Origin: JBOGFI01 sp050743365
Lineage (GTDB): Bacteria > Actinomycetota > Acidimicrobiia > IMCC26256 > JACDBD01
Reading direction: 5' to 3'
Length of the DNA stretch: 16,961 nucleotides
Assembly: GCA_050743365.1 (NCBI GenBank)
Contig: JBOGFI010000067.1
Location: forward strand, 1 to 16,961
Position 1 is the first letter of the stretch. The number at the start of each line of letters is the position of its first letter. The position numbers and the translations under genes were made by a program. Of this stretch, positions 6,866 to 13,737 are shown in pieces. The notes beneath the pieces were generated by a model, which was not told the DNA's origin, ran no database searches, and was given only the letters and a program-made list of their open reading frames with translations.

Positions 6866-7669
6866 CTACCAGAGCTCGTCGGCGTAGCGGTCGGTGCCGG
6901 GGACAGTGGCCAGGAACGGCGACGCGAACACGATGCGGCCCAGGCCGCTCGCCTCCAGGTCCTCGCCGTGGCCCGCGAACCGCTCGTCCCACCCGGCCAG
7001 CGGGTCGTCGTCGACGAACCACATCATGAGCACCCGGTTCGTGGTCGTGTCCTCGGGCACGTCGCCGGGCCGGTCGGACAGCAGCGGCAGCGGCGTGGCG
7101 GCCACCATCACGTTGGCCGGGCAGGGCCGGCCGCGGTAGTGGTCGAGCACCTGCTGCGGCTCCACGCCGTCGGCGGTCTCGGCGATCGTCACCACCAGTC
7201 CCGGGAAGTGGCGGTCGAGCGCGAGCTCGGCCGCGACGCCCCCGGGCTGCGCCTGCTGTTCCCCCGCGTACCGGTACAGCAGCGTGTGGACGTGGTCGCG
7301 CTCGGCGAACATGCGCCCGTTGGCGTGCAACCAGTTCACCTGGTCGACGCCCCAGCGGTTCCACTCGTCGTGGCGCCCGTCGAGGATCCAGTAGATCGCG
7401 AGGAACGAGCCGGCCATCGGGTCGGGGGTGACGGGGGAGCCGGCAGGGTAGCGGCGCTCCTTGCACGCCCGGGTGGCGACGAAGCGAGCGCCCGCGAACG
7501 TGTAGGCGCCGACCATGCACCCGGCGTAGAAGTGGTCGCGCTCGTACCAGCGGTTGTAGGCGACCTCGTGGCCCCGGTGCGGCTCGACCAGCGTGAACAG
7601 GAGCGAGCCCAGGCGAATCGGCCGTTCCTCGCGGGCTACCTCGTCCTCGGTGACGGCCGGGTATGTCAT
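6866..7669 (-). CDS. Conserved protein of unknown function, EthD-like (dimeric alpha/beta barrel) features
   Basis: A 267-residue cytoplasmic protein. The N-terminal half has LGSLLFTLVEPHRGHE followed by YNRWYERDHFYAG (38-50). The NxWY-xxDH pattern after a short strand resembles EthD/dimeric alpha-beta-barrel proteins. A second strand-rich part (RVLMMWFVDDDPLAGWDERF at about 212-231) may be a second barrel half. I infer the fold from this pattern only; no catalytic function is known to me. The start is ATG at 7667-7669, four bases overlapping the stop of the acyl-CoA synthetase (ATGA), with GAGGAGG four bases before it. Coupling to the ligase suggests it handles a hydrophobic or CoA-linked metabolite of the same pathway. 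It converges on GH3 with 12 bases between stops. Confidence 0.85.
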   Translation of the reverse strand: MTYPAVTEDEVAREERPIRLGSLLFTLVEPHRGHEVAYNRWYERDHFYAGCMVGAYTFAGARFVATRACKERRYPAGSPVTPDPMAGSFLAIYWILDGRHDEWNRWGVDQVNWLHANGRMFAERDHVHTLLYRYAGEQQAQPGGVAAELALDRHFPGLVVTIAETADGVEPQQVLDHYRGRPCPANVMVAATPLPLLSDRPGDVPEDTTTNRVLMMWFVDDDPLAGWDERFAGHGEDLEASGLGRIVFASPFLATVPGTDRYADELW

Positions 7670-9228
7670 CGGGCCTCCTCTATGGGTCGTTCCGCTCCGC
7701 CGTCCCGCGTCGTGGCGCGCTCGACGAGCGCGCGCGTGTCGACCTTCAGCGTCGACGTGAGCGGCAGGTCGTCGACCACCTCGAGACGGTCGGGCGCCTT
7801 GTAGTCCGCCAGCCGGGCGCGGCACCACGCACGCAAGCCGTCGAGCACGGGCTCGGCTCCCCCCGGAGCCGGCACGACGAAGGCGACGCCGACCTCGCCC
7901 AGCACCGGGTCGGGTACGCCGACCACGGTTGCGCGCCCGACCGACGGGTGCTCGGACAGCACGCCCTCGACCTCGGCCGGGTAGACGTTGTAGCCGCCGC
8001 GGATATACATCTCCTTGAGCCGCCCGGAGATGCGGAGGTTCCCGTCGGGACCGACGAAGCCGAGGTCGCCGGTGTGCAGCCAGCCGTCGGCGTCGATCAC
8101 CTCGGCGGTGCGCTCGGGGTCCTGCCAGTAGCCGCGCATCATCGCGGGGGAGCGGCACCACACCTCCCCGACCTCACCCGGGCCAAGCTCGCCCGGGGGA
8201 GCGGACGCGTCGTCGGTGCCGGTGATGCGCAGCTCGACCTCGGGCGCGGGACGCCCCACGGTCGTGGCGACCACCTCGTCGTCGTCGCCGATGCGCGTGC
8301 TCGTGCACACGCCCGCTTCGGTGCTCGTGTACCGGGTGAGGACAGGGCACCCGAGGACCCTGCGCATCCGGCGGACCAGCTCCGGCGCGATCGCGGCGCC
8401 GCCCAGCGCGGCGACGCGCAGCTGCGAGAAGTCGGTGCGCTCGACGTCGGGGTGGGCCAGCACCAGTGACCACTGCGTGGGGACGCCGGTGGCCATGGTG
8501 ATGCTCTCGTCGCGGATCAGGCGCAGCGTCTCCCCGGCCGACCACGGCTCGCCGACGAGCACGATCGTGGTGCCGTTGGCCAGCTCGTCCCACATGCGGG
8601 TCATGTAGCCGACGTGCGGGAACGGCAGAGCGAGGAGGCGCCGGTCCCCGGGCCGCGTGAGCTCGCCGATGTTGCGCGAGATGGCCGCCATCGTCACGTG
8701 GTCGTACACCGCGCCCTTGGGCGCGCCGGTGGTGCCGCTGGTCCACACGATGCTGGCGGCGTCGGTCGGCGCGATCGCAGGGAGGCGAGCCGGAGGATCG
8801 GCGGCGAAGGCGTGCTCGAGCTCGGAGACGTGGACGATGCGACCGGAGTCGACCGCGTCGGGCAGCTCCACCCCGTCGCCGGCGACCGTCACCCGCGGCT
8901 CGGTGCGCTCGAGGATGCTCGCCTGCTCCGCGGGCCCGAGCCGCAGGTTGACCGCCGAGGTGATCGCGCCGGTCCGGAGGGCGCCGAGGTAGCAGGCGGC
9001 GAGCTCGATCGAGGACGGCAGCATGAGGCAGACGACCTCGCCTGCTCGCACCCCGCGGCCGAGCAGCGTGCCGGCGAAGCCGTCGGCTGCCCGGTCGAGC
9101 CAGCCGTAGGTCACGCGCTTCTCGCCGTGCACGTACGCCTCGCGCTCGGGGTGCGCCGCCGCCGCCTCCCGCAGCAGGTCGGCCGTCGTCCTGACCCCTC
9201 CGCTCTCCTCGAGCACGGGTCGATTCAC
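7666..9228 (-). CDS. Acyl-CoA synthetase (AMP-forming, class I adenylate-forming enzyme)
   Basis: This 520-residue enzyme activates a carboxylic acid with ATP and CoA via an acyl-AMP. The family motifs are all present: phosphate loop TSGTTGAPKG (163-172), YTSTEAG (300-306), WLHTGDLG (383-390), hinge SGRLKEMYIRGGYNVYPAE (401-419) and the C-terminal catalytic lysine in TSTLKVD (K495). It is of full length. The start is GTG at 9226-9228; no strong ribosome site precedes it and an in-frame GTG at 9214-9216 is an alternative. It begins a minus-strand two-gene operon with the EthD-like protein and is divergent from the SDR operon across a palindrome-bearing promoter region. The acid substrate cannot be told from sequence. 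Confidence 0.94.
   Translation of the reverse strand: MNRPVLEESGGVRTTADLLREAAAAHPEREAYVHGEKRVTYGWLDRAADGFAGTLLGRGVRAGEVVCLMLPSSIELAACYLGALRTGAITSAVNLRLGPAEQASILERTEPRVTVAGDGVELPDAVDSGRIVHVSELEHAFAADPPARLPAIAPTDAASIVWTSGTTGAPKGAVYDHVTMAAISRNIGELTRPGDRRLLALPFPHVGYMTRMWDELANGTTIVLVGEPWSAGETLRLIRDESITMATGVPTQWSLVLAHPDVERTDFSQLRVAALGGAAIAPELVRRMRRVLGCPVLTRYTSTEAGVCTSTRIGDDDEVVATTVGRPAPEVELRITGTDDASAPPGELGPGEVGEVWCRSPAMMRGYWQDPERTAEVIDADGWLHTGDLGFVGPDGNLRISGRLKEMYIRGGYNVYPAEVEGVLSEHPSVGRATVVGVPDPVLGEVGVAFVVPAPGGAEPVLDGLRAWCRARLADYKAPDRLEVVDDLPLTSTLKVDTRALVERATTRDGGAERPIEEAR
7674..7680 (-). promoter_or_regulatory. Ribosome binding site of the EthD-like gene
   Basis: The minus strand reads GAGGAGG four bases from the ATG at 7669, inside the end of the acyl-CoA synthetase gene. 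It fixes this start against the much longer open frame reaching upstream to 8161. Confidence 0.75.
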
Positions 9229-9240
9229 CCCGTCATGTGC

Positions 9241-9254
9241 GGGTCGGTCGACCC
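9241..9254. repeat. 14-bp inverted repeat upstream of the acyl-CoA synthetase
   Basis: GGGTCG and CGACCC flank two bases in a perfect palindrome 12 bases before the GTG at 9228. A related GGGTCGA occurs at 9217-9223. It could be a second operator or a small hairpin in the leader; in such GC-rich DNA, short repeats of this kind also arise by chance. Confidence 0.3.
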
Positions 9255-9276
9255 TTGCTCGCCGGCAGCGACGCCG

Positions 9277-9305
9277 TTGCCACGAAATCTGACCCTACGT
9301 TAGAT
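9277..9305 (+). promoter_or_regulatory. Candidate sigma-A-type promoter of the SDR operon
   Basis: TTGCCA (9277-9282) and TTAGAT (9300-9305) are separated by 17 bases, giving recognisable -35 and -10 elements in an otherwise GC-rich region. Transcription would start near 9312, leaving a leader of about 35 bases before the ATG at 9346. The palindrome at 9284-9308 covers the spacer and the -10. Confidence 0.5.
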
Positions 9306-9308
9306 TTC
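9284..9308. promoter_or_regulatory. 25-bp palindromic operator between divergent catabolic operons
   Basis: Left arm GAAATCTGAC (9284-9293) and right arm GTTAGATTTC (9299-9308) are complementary at nine of ten positions around a five-base spacer. The site is AT-rich in a very GC-rich genome, lies between the divergent ligase and SDR operons, and overlaps the promoter spacer and -10. Size, symmetry and position fit an operator for a dimeric repressor, most likely TetR-type; the regulator gene is not in this window. Confidence 0.65.
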
Positions 9309-9332
9309 CGCGCCCGGGCCACGGATGCCGAC

Positions 9333-9340
9333 GGAGGGGG
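9333..9340 (+). promoter_or_regulatory. Ribosome binding site fixing the SDR start
   Basis: GGAGGGGG ends five bases before ATG 9346. It argues for that start rather than the in-frame ATG at 9325, which lies upstream of this site. Confidence 0.75.
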
Positions 9341-9345
9341 TTGCG

Positions 9346-10092
9346 ATGGCGCGCTTCACCGACCGGGTCGCGATGGTCACCGGGGGCGGCTCCGGCCTCG
9401 GGCGGGCCACCGCCCACCGGCTCGCGTCGGAGGGCGCGCCCGTGGCCGTGCTCGACCTCGCCGGCGACGCCGCCGAGAAGGTCGCGGCCGAGATCGCCGA
9501 GTCCGGTGGCACCGCCCGGGCCGTCACCGTCGACGTGAGCGACCCCGCCGCCGCCGCCGTGGGTGTCGAGCAGGCCGCCGGGCTCGGCCGGCCCCAGATC
9601 CTGGTCAACTGCGCCGGCATCGGGGGGTTCGACCACACCGTCGATGTCAGCTTCGAGCGGTGGTCGGCCATCATCGGCGTCAACCTCACCGGGACGTTCC
9701 TCATGTGCCAGGCGGCGCTCCCACACCTGCTCGACGGGGGCGGCGCGATCGTCAACGTGGCGTCGAACGCGGGCCTCATGGGTCAGCCCTACTCGGCGGC
9801 GTACTGCGCGTCGAAGGGTGGCGTGGTCAACCTCACCCGTGCGCTCGCGCTCGAGTACATCCAGCGGGGGGTACGGGTGAACGCGGTTGCGCCCGGCGGC
9901 ATGAACACGCCCATGATCGCCGGGTTCGCCCCACCCGAGGGGGTGACGCTCAAGGCGTTCGCCCGGGTCACTTCGCCCCTCGGCTACAGCGAGCCCGAGG
10001 AGCTCGCGAGCCTCATCGCCTGGATCGCGTCCGACGAGGCTCGCTACATGGTCGGCAGCATCGTCTCGATGGACGGCGGCATCACCGCGTGA
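9346..10092 (+). CDS. Short-chain dehydrogenase/reductase (SDR), classical type
   Basis: This 248-residue oxidoreductase has the full classical SDR set: nucleotide loop TGGGSGLG (12-19), an acidic residue D37 after the second strand that favours NAD(H), NCAG (88-91, a variant of NNAG), N113, and the Ser-Tyr-Lys catalytic residues S140, Y153 and K157 (YCASK). It would interconvert a hydroxyl and a keto group, for example in a hydroxyacyl or cyclic alcohol intermediate. The ATG at 9346 is preferred over 9325 because of the ribosome site between them. Its stop overlaps the GTG of the next ligase gene (GTGA), so the two are coupled. Probably controlled by the palindrome upstream. Confidence 0.95.
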   Translation: MARFTDRVAMVTGGGSGLGRATAHRLASEGAPVAVLDLAGDAAEKVAAEIAESGGTARAVTVDVSDPAAAAVGVEQAAGLGRPQILVNCAGIGGFDHTVDVSFERWSAIIGVNLTGTFLMCQAALPHLLDGGGAIVNVASNAGLMGQPYSAAYCASKGGVVNLTRALALEYIQRGVRVNAVAPGGMNTPMIAGFAPPEGVTLKAFARVTSPLGYSEPEELASLIAWIASDEARYMVGSIVSMDGGITA

Positions 10093-11639
10093 TCGACGGC
10101 GCCCGCAGCCTGTGGGAGCTGGTCGAGCGCCGGGCCGAGGCCAGTCCCTCCGCCCTCCTCGGCACCGACGAGGAGCAGCGCACGCTGACCTTCGGCGGGT
10201 ATCGGGAGGCGGCGGAGCGGGCCGCGGCCGGGCTGGCCCGGCTGGGCGTCAGCGAGGGCACGCCGGTGTCGTGGCAGCTGCCGACGTGGCTCGAGTCGCT
10301 CGTGCTCGTCGGCGCGTTGTCGCGTCTGGGGGCGATCCAGAACCCGATCCTGCCGATCTACCGCGAGCGCGAGGTCGGTTTCGTCACCCGCCAGACCGGC
10401 GCCGAGCTGCTGGTCGTCCCGCCACAGTGGAAGGGCTTCGACTTCGAGGCGATGGCACGGGGCCTCGCCCGCGCGCAGCCGCGGCTCGAGGTTCTCGTCG
10501 TCGACCGGAAGCTGCCCGACGGCGACCCCGCTTCGCTGCCGGCGCCGGACGTACCACCCGACGACGCCGCCGACGCACCGGTGCGGTGGGCCTTCTACAC
10601 GTCGGGCACGACCGCCGACCCCAAGGGCGCCCGCCACACCGACCGCACGATCATGGCCTCGGCATTCGGCATGGCGAAGGTGCTCGACCTCGACGAGCAC
10701 GACCGCAGCGCGATGGTCTTCCCCTTCACGCACATCGGCGGGATCGGCTGGCTGTTCGCGGCGCTGATGACCGGCTGCCAGGCGATCATCATCGAGGCCT
10801 TCGATCCCGCTACGACCATCCCCGTGCTCCGGCGCGAGGGCGTCACGCTCGCGGGCGCCGGTACCCCGTTCCACATGGCCTACCTCGCCGCCCAACGACA
10901 ACACCCGGTCGAGCGGCTGTTCCCGAACGCGCGCGCCTTCCCCGGTGGCGGCGCGCCCAAGCCGCCCCAGCTCCACTACGACGTCAAGAGAGAGCTGGGC
11001 GGAGTCGGGATCGTGTCCGGCTACGGCCTCACCGAGTGCCCGATCCTGACGATGTGCACGGTGCGTGACACCGACGAGCAGCTCGCCAACACCGAGGGCG
11101 GGCCCACTCCCGGCGTCGAGGTGAAGGTGGTCACGCTCGACGGCAAGGTCGCCGGCCCGGGCGAGGAGGGTGAGATCCGGGCCAAGGGACCGATGCTGTT
11201 CCGCGGCTACCTCGACTCGTCGCTCGACGCCGACGCCTTCGACGACGCGGGGTTCTTCCGCACCGGTGACCTCGGCAACCAAGACGCCGACGGCTTCATC
11301 ACCATCACGGGCCGGCTCAAGGACGTCATCATCCGCAAGGGCGAGAACATCAGCGCCAAGGAGGTGGAGGACCTCCTGTTCACGAGCCCGGACATCGCCG
11401 ACGTGGCGGTGATCGGCCTGCCCGACCCGAAGTCGGGAGAGCGGGCGTGCGCGGTGCTGGTGCCGAGCGACCCCGCGGCGCCGCCCACCCTCGAGGACAT
11501 CGCCCGGTTCTGCACCGACGCCGGCCTCATGGCCCAGAAGATCCCGGAGCAGCTGGAGATCGTCGACGCGCTGCCCCGCAACGCCACCGGCAAGGTGCTC
11601 AAGCACGAGCTGCGCAGGCAGTACTCGGGCGCGGAGTAG
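10089..11639 (+). CDS. Acyl-CoA synthetase (AMP-forming), second copy
   Basis: A 516-residue class I adenylate-forming enzyme: TSGTTADPKG (171-180), GYGLTECP (311-318), RTGDLGNQDADGF (391-403), TGRLKDVIIRKGENISAKE (407-425) and the catalytic lysine in NATGKVLKHEL (K502). Its mid-region (QNPILPIYREREV) and hinge recall cyclohexanecarboxylate- or long-chain-type CoA ligases of actinobacterial catabolic clusters. It is clearly divergent from the ligase at 7666-9228, so the two are not a recent duplication. The start is GTG at 10089, sharing four bases with the SDR stop; the frame is open far upstream but that part overlaps the SDR. The cyclase gene follows after seven bases. Confidence 0.94.
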   Translation: MIDGARSLWELVERRAEASPSALLGTDEEQRTLTFGGYREAAERAAAGLARLGVSEGTPVSWQLPTWLESLVLVGALSRLGAIQNPILPIYREREVGFVTRQTGAELLVVPPQWKGFDFEAMARGLARAQPRLEVLVVDRKLPDGDPASLPAPDVPPDDAADAPVRWAFYTSGTTADPKGARHTDRTIMASAFGMAKVLDLDEHDRSAMVFPFTHIGGIGWLFAALMTGCQAIIIEAFDPATTIPVLRREGVTLAGAGTPFHMAYLAAQRQHPVERLFPNARAFPGGGAPKPPQLHYDVKRELGGVGIVSGYGLTECPILTMCTVRDTDEQLANTEGGPTPGVEVKVVTLDGKVAGPGEEGEIRAKGPMLFRGYLDSSLDADAFDDAGFFRTGDLGNQDADGFITITGRLKDVIIRKGENISAKEVEDLLFTSPDIADVAVIGLPDPKSGERACAVLVPSDPAAPPTLEDIARFCTDAGLMAQKIPEQLEIVDALPRNATGKVLKHELRRQYSGAE

Positions 11640-11646
11640 GCCGACG

Positions 11647-12573
11647 ATGGCCCTGCCGACGGAGTTGAAAGAGCTCGCGGGGCGGGTCTCGAACTGGGGC
11701 CGCTGGGGCACCGACGACCAGCGGGGGACGCTCAACCTCATCACACCCGACGCCGTCCGCCGGGGCGCGGCCGCGGTGCGCCAGGGCGTCACCTTCCCGC
11801 TTTCGATCCCGATGGACGAGGACGGCCCCCAGACCGGCGTGATCCCGGGTCGCATCAACCCCAAGCACACGATGTTGATGACGAACGCGCCGTACACGGG
11901 GGACCCCAGCGACTTCTGCACCAGCGACGACGTCGTCGAGATGGGGGTGCAGGCCGCGACTCACTGGGACGCGCTCGCGCACGTGGGCTACGAGGGAAAG
12001 CTGTACAACGGCGTGCCCTTCGACGCCGTCACCGACGCCGGCGCGTCGAAGCTCGGCGTCGAGCAGTACGGCCCCATCGTCACGCGCGGGATCCTTCTCG
12101 ACATCGCCCGCCTCGCCGGCGTCGAGTGGTTCGAGGACAACTACGCCATCGGTGGCGACGACCTCGCCGCCGCCGAGCAGCAGGCGAACGTGACCGTCGA
12201 GCCCGGCGACATCGTGTTAGTGCGCACCGGTCAGATGGAATGGCTGCGCCGCGGTGACAAGCAGCGGTTCAACGACCCCAGCCCGGGGCTGGGGACGAAG
12301 TCGATCGAGTGGCTCCACGACCGGCAGGTCGCCGCCGTGGCCACCGACACGCTCGTCTTCGAGGTGTGGCCGTGCGAGAGCCCGGACGCCCTCCTGCCGG
12401 TGCACATGATCGACCTGCGCGACATGGGCCTCGTGCAGGGCCAGCTCTGGCACCTGGACGATCTCGCCGCCGACTGCGCCGGCGACGGCGTCTACGAGTT
12501 CCTCCTGGCGGCCACGCCCCTGCCGATCACTGGCGCCGTGGGCGGTCCGGTCGCGCCCACCGCGACCAAATAG
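11647..12573 (+). CDS. Cyclase family protein (kynurenine-formamidase-like metal hydrolase)
   Basis: A 308-residue member of the cyclase/KynB-like family, which uses a bound metal to hydrolyse amides, lactones or similar bonds. The metal motif HxxTHxDxxxH appears as THWDALAH (105-112; H106, D108, H112). Also seen are NWGRWGTDDQRGTLNLITPD (16-35), typical of the longer actinobacterial subgroup, and VEPGDIVLVRTG in the core. It starts at ATG 11647, seven bases after the ligase stop, with GGAG over the end of the ligase gene. As the third gene of the SDR operon it may open a ring or ester of the pathway substrate; this is inferred from position only. Confidence 0.92.
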   Translation: MALPTELKELAGRVSNWGRWGTDDQRGTLNLITPDAVRRGAAAVRQGVTFPLSIPMDEDGPQTGVIPGRINPKHTMLMTNAPYTGDPSDFCTSDDVVEMGVQAATHWDALAHVGYEGKLYNGVPFDAVTDAGASKLGVEQYGPIVTRGILLDIARLAGVEWFEDNYAIGGDDLAAAEQQANVTVEPGDIVLVRTGQMEWLRRGDKQRFNDPSPGLGTKSIEWLHDRQVAAVATDTLVFEVWPCESPDALLPVHMIDLRDMGLVQGQLWHLDDLAADCAGDGVYEFLLAATPLPITGAVGGPVAPTATK

Positions 12574-12620
12574 CGAACCCGCACCTCACGAAACCGGGCT
12601 CGGCGTCGTTGAAGAAGGGT

Positions 12621-13091
12621 GTGAGCGTCCCGCCGTTCCAGACCTTCCTCGACCAGCACCGCGAGACCGTGTACCGGTTCCTGCTGTTCTCGGTGGGACC
12701 CGACGAAGCTGCCGACTGCGCCCAGGAGACCTTCCTGGCCGCGTTGCGCGCGTACCCGCGGCTGCGCGCGGGGTCGAGCCTGCGGGCCTGGATCCTCACG
12801 ATCGCCCACCGCAAGGCCATCGATGTCCACCGCGCCCGGGGGCGGCGGCCGATGCCCGTCGCCGACCCGCCCGACGCCGCGGTCCAGCCGCCCGATCTGC
12901 CCGACCCTGCCCTGTGGGAAGCGGTGGGTCGTCTGCCGCCCAAGCAGCGCGCCGCCATCGTGCTGCGCTTCGTCTCGGACCTGCCCTTTCGGCAGGTCGG
13001 GCGGATCGTCGGGTGCTCGGAGGCGGCCGCCCGCCAGAACGTACGAGAAGGGCTCGTCCGGTTACGAGAGGAGTGGACCGATGACGCGTGA
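12621..13091 (+). CDS. RNA polymerase sigma-70 family (ECF-type) sigma factor
   Basis: A protein of about 156 residues with the two ECF domains. Region 2 is at about 7-75 (FLDQHRETVYRFLLFSVG, CAQETFLAALRAY, SLRAWILTIAHRKAIDVHRA) and region 4 at about 97-150 (LWEAVGRLPPKQRAAIVLRF, LPFRQVGRIVGCSEAAARQN, VREGLVRLREEW). They are joined by a proline-rich linker. The start is uncertain: GTG at 12621 is chosen, with TTG at 12609 in the same frame as the alternative; both have AG-rich sequence nearby. There is no anti-sigma gene beside it. Its end overlaps the DNA alkyltransferase gene by 11 bases, so the two are expressed together and the factor may control an alkylation-damage response. Confidence 0.9.
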   Translation: MSVPPFQTFLDQHRETVYRFLLFSVGPDEAADCAQETFLAALRAYPRLRAGSSLRAWILTIAHRKAIDVHRARGRRPMPVADPPDAAVQPPDLPDPALWEAVGRLPPKQRAAIVLRFVSDLPFRQVGRIVGCSEAAARQNVREGLVRLREEWTDDA

Positions 13092-13686
13092 CCTGGAAGC
13101 CGCGCTACGGCGCAGCGGAAAGACCGACGTCGGCGCCGCCGCCACCGCCGCGGCGCGGCGCCTCACCGAGGCCGCGGGCGCGGCCGGGCTGGTCGACGTG
13201 GCGACGGCCACCGCCGACTCGCCGCTGGGAACGCTCGTCGTGGCCGCGACCGGGCGCGGCCTGGTGCGTATCGCCTTCCCCGGCGAGGACGTGCTCGCCG
13301 ACCTTGCCCGCCGGGTCTCGCCCCGGGTGCTGGAGGCGCCCGCCCGTCTCGACCCGGTACGGCGACAGCTCGACGAGTACTTCGCCGGCCGGCGCCGGCA
13401 CTTCGAGCTGCCGCTCGACTGGAGGCTCACTACCCGGTTCGGGCGTCGGGTGCTGGAGGCGGCGGTCCGCATCGAGCCGGGCGACGTGGCCACCTACGGC
13501 GAGGTCGCGGTGCGCATCGGGCACCCGCGTGCGGCCCGCGCCGTGGGCAACGCCCTTGCCGGCAACCCGATCCCGGTGGTGGTGCCCTGCCACCGGGTAG
13601 TGCCGGCCGGGGGAGGTGTCGGCGGCTACGGCGGCGGCCCCGAGCGCAAGGCGCGCCTGCTGGCGCTCGAGGGAGCCCGCGCCTGA
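13081..13686 (+). CDS. ogt: Methylated-DNA--[protein]-cysteine S-methyltransferase (O6-alkylguanine repair)
   Basis: This 201-residue suicide repair protein transfers the alkyl group from O6-alkylguanine in DNA to its own cysteine. The active site PCHRVV (169-174, C170) is preceded by GDVATYGEVAVRIGHPRAAR (134-153) and AVGNALAGNPIP (154-165), the helix-turn-helix and Asn-hinge region. The N-terminal domain begins at VDVATATADSPLGTLVVAA (38-56). The first ~36 residues are an Ala-rich helical extension (DLEAALRRSG...AARRLTEAAGAAG) longer than in a basic Ogt. The ATG at 13081 has GAGAGGAG seven bases before it and lies inside the sigma-factor gene. No Ada-type zinc domain is present. Confidence 0.95.
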   Translation: MTRDLEAALRRSGKTDVGAAATAAARRLTEAAGAAGLVDVATATADSPLGTLVVAATGRGLVRIAFPGEDVLADLARRVSPRVLEAPARLDPVRRQLDEYFAGRRRHFELPLDWRLTTRFGRRVLEAAVRIEPGDVATYGEVAVRIGHPRAARAVGNALAGNPIPVVVPCHRVVPAGGGVGGYGGGPERKARLLALEGARA

Positions 13687-13723
13687 CGCCCGATCCCCCG
13701 GTGCTTGTCAGGCGAGCACGCCG

Positions 13724-13729
13724 TAGCCT
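13724..13729 (+). promoter_or_regulatory. Candidate -10 element (TAGCCT) of the alcohol dehydrogenase gene
   Basis: CGTAGCCTGA precedes the TTG at 13738 by eight bases, the same spacing as TAGGCT before the GH3 ATG. TTGTCA at 13705-13710 is a possible -35, but the 13-base spacer is short. It would place transcription start at or just before the TTG. Confidence 0.35.
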
Positions 13730-13737
13730 GAATCGCC

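Noticed and set aside
9237..10088. Upstream extension of the second acyl-CoA synthetase frame
   Set aside because: It overlaps the SDR gene in another frame and is Arg-rich nonsense; the ligase N-terminus fits the GTG at 10089 in a GTGA overlap.
10044..11921. 625-codon minus-strand open frame across the second acyl-CoA synthetase and the cyclase gene
   Set aside because: It is antisense to two well-supported enzymes; long antisense frames are common in GC-rich DNA, and no protein motif is seen.
12309..12620. Upstream extension of the sigma factor frame
   Set aside because: It overlaps the cyclase gene in another frame and adds Arg/Gly-rich sequence with no sigma homology.
12574..12620. ECF-type autoregulatory promoter (GAAC/CGTC boxes) before the sigma factor
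   Set aside because: GAACC at 12575 and CGTC at 12604 are present but their spacing (24 bases) does not fit; the nearer GAAAC gives 9 bases.
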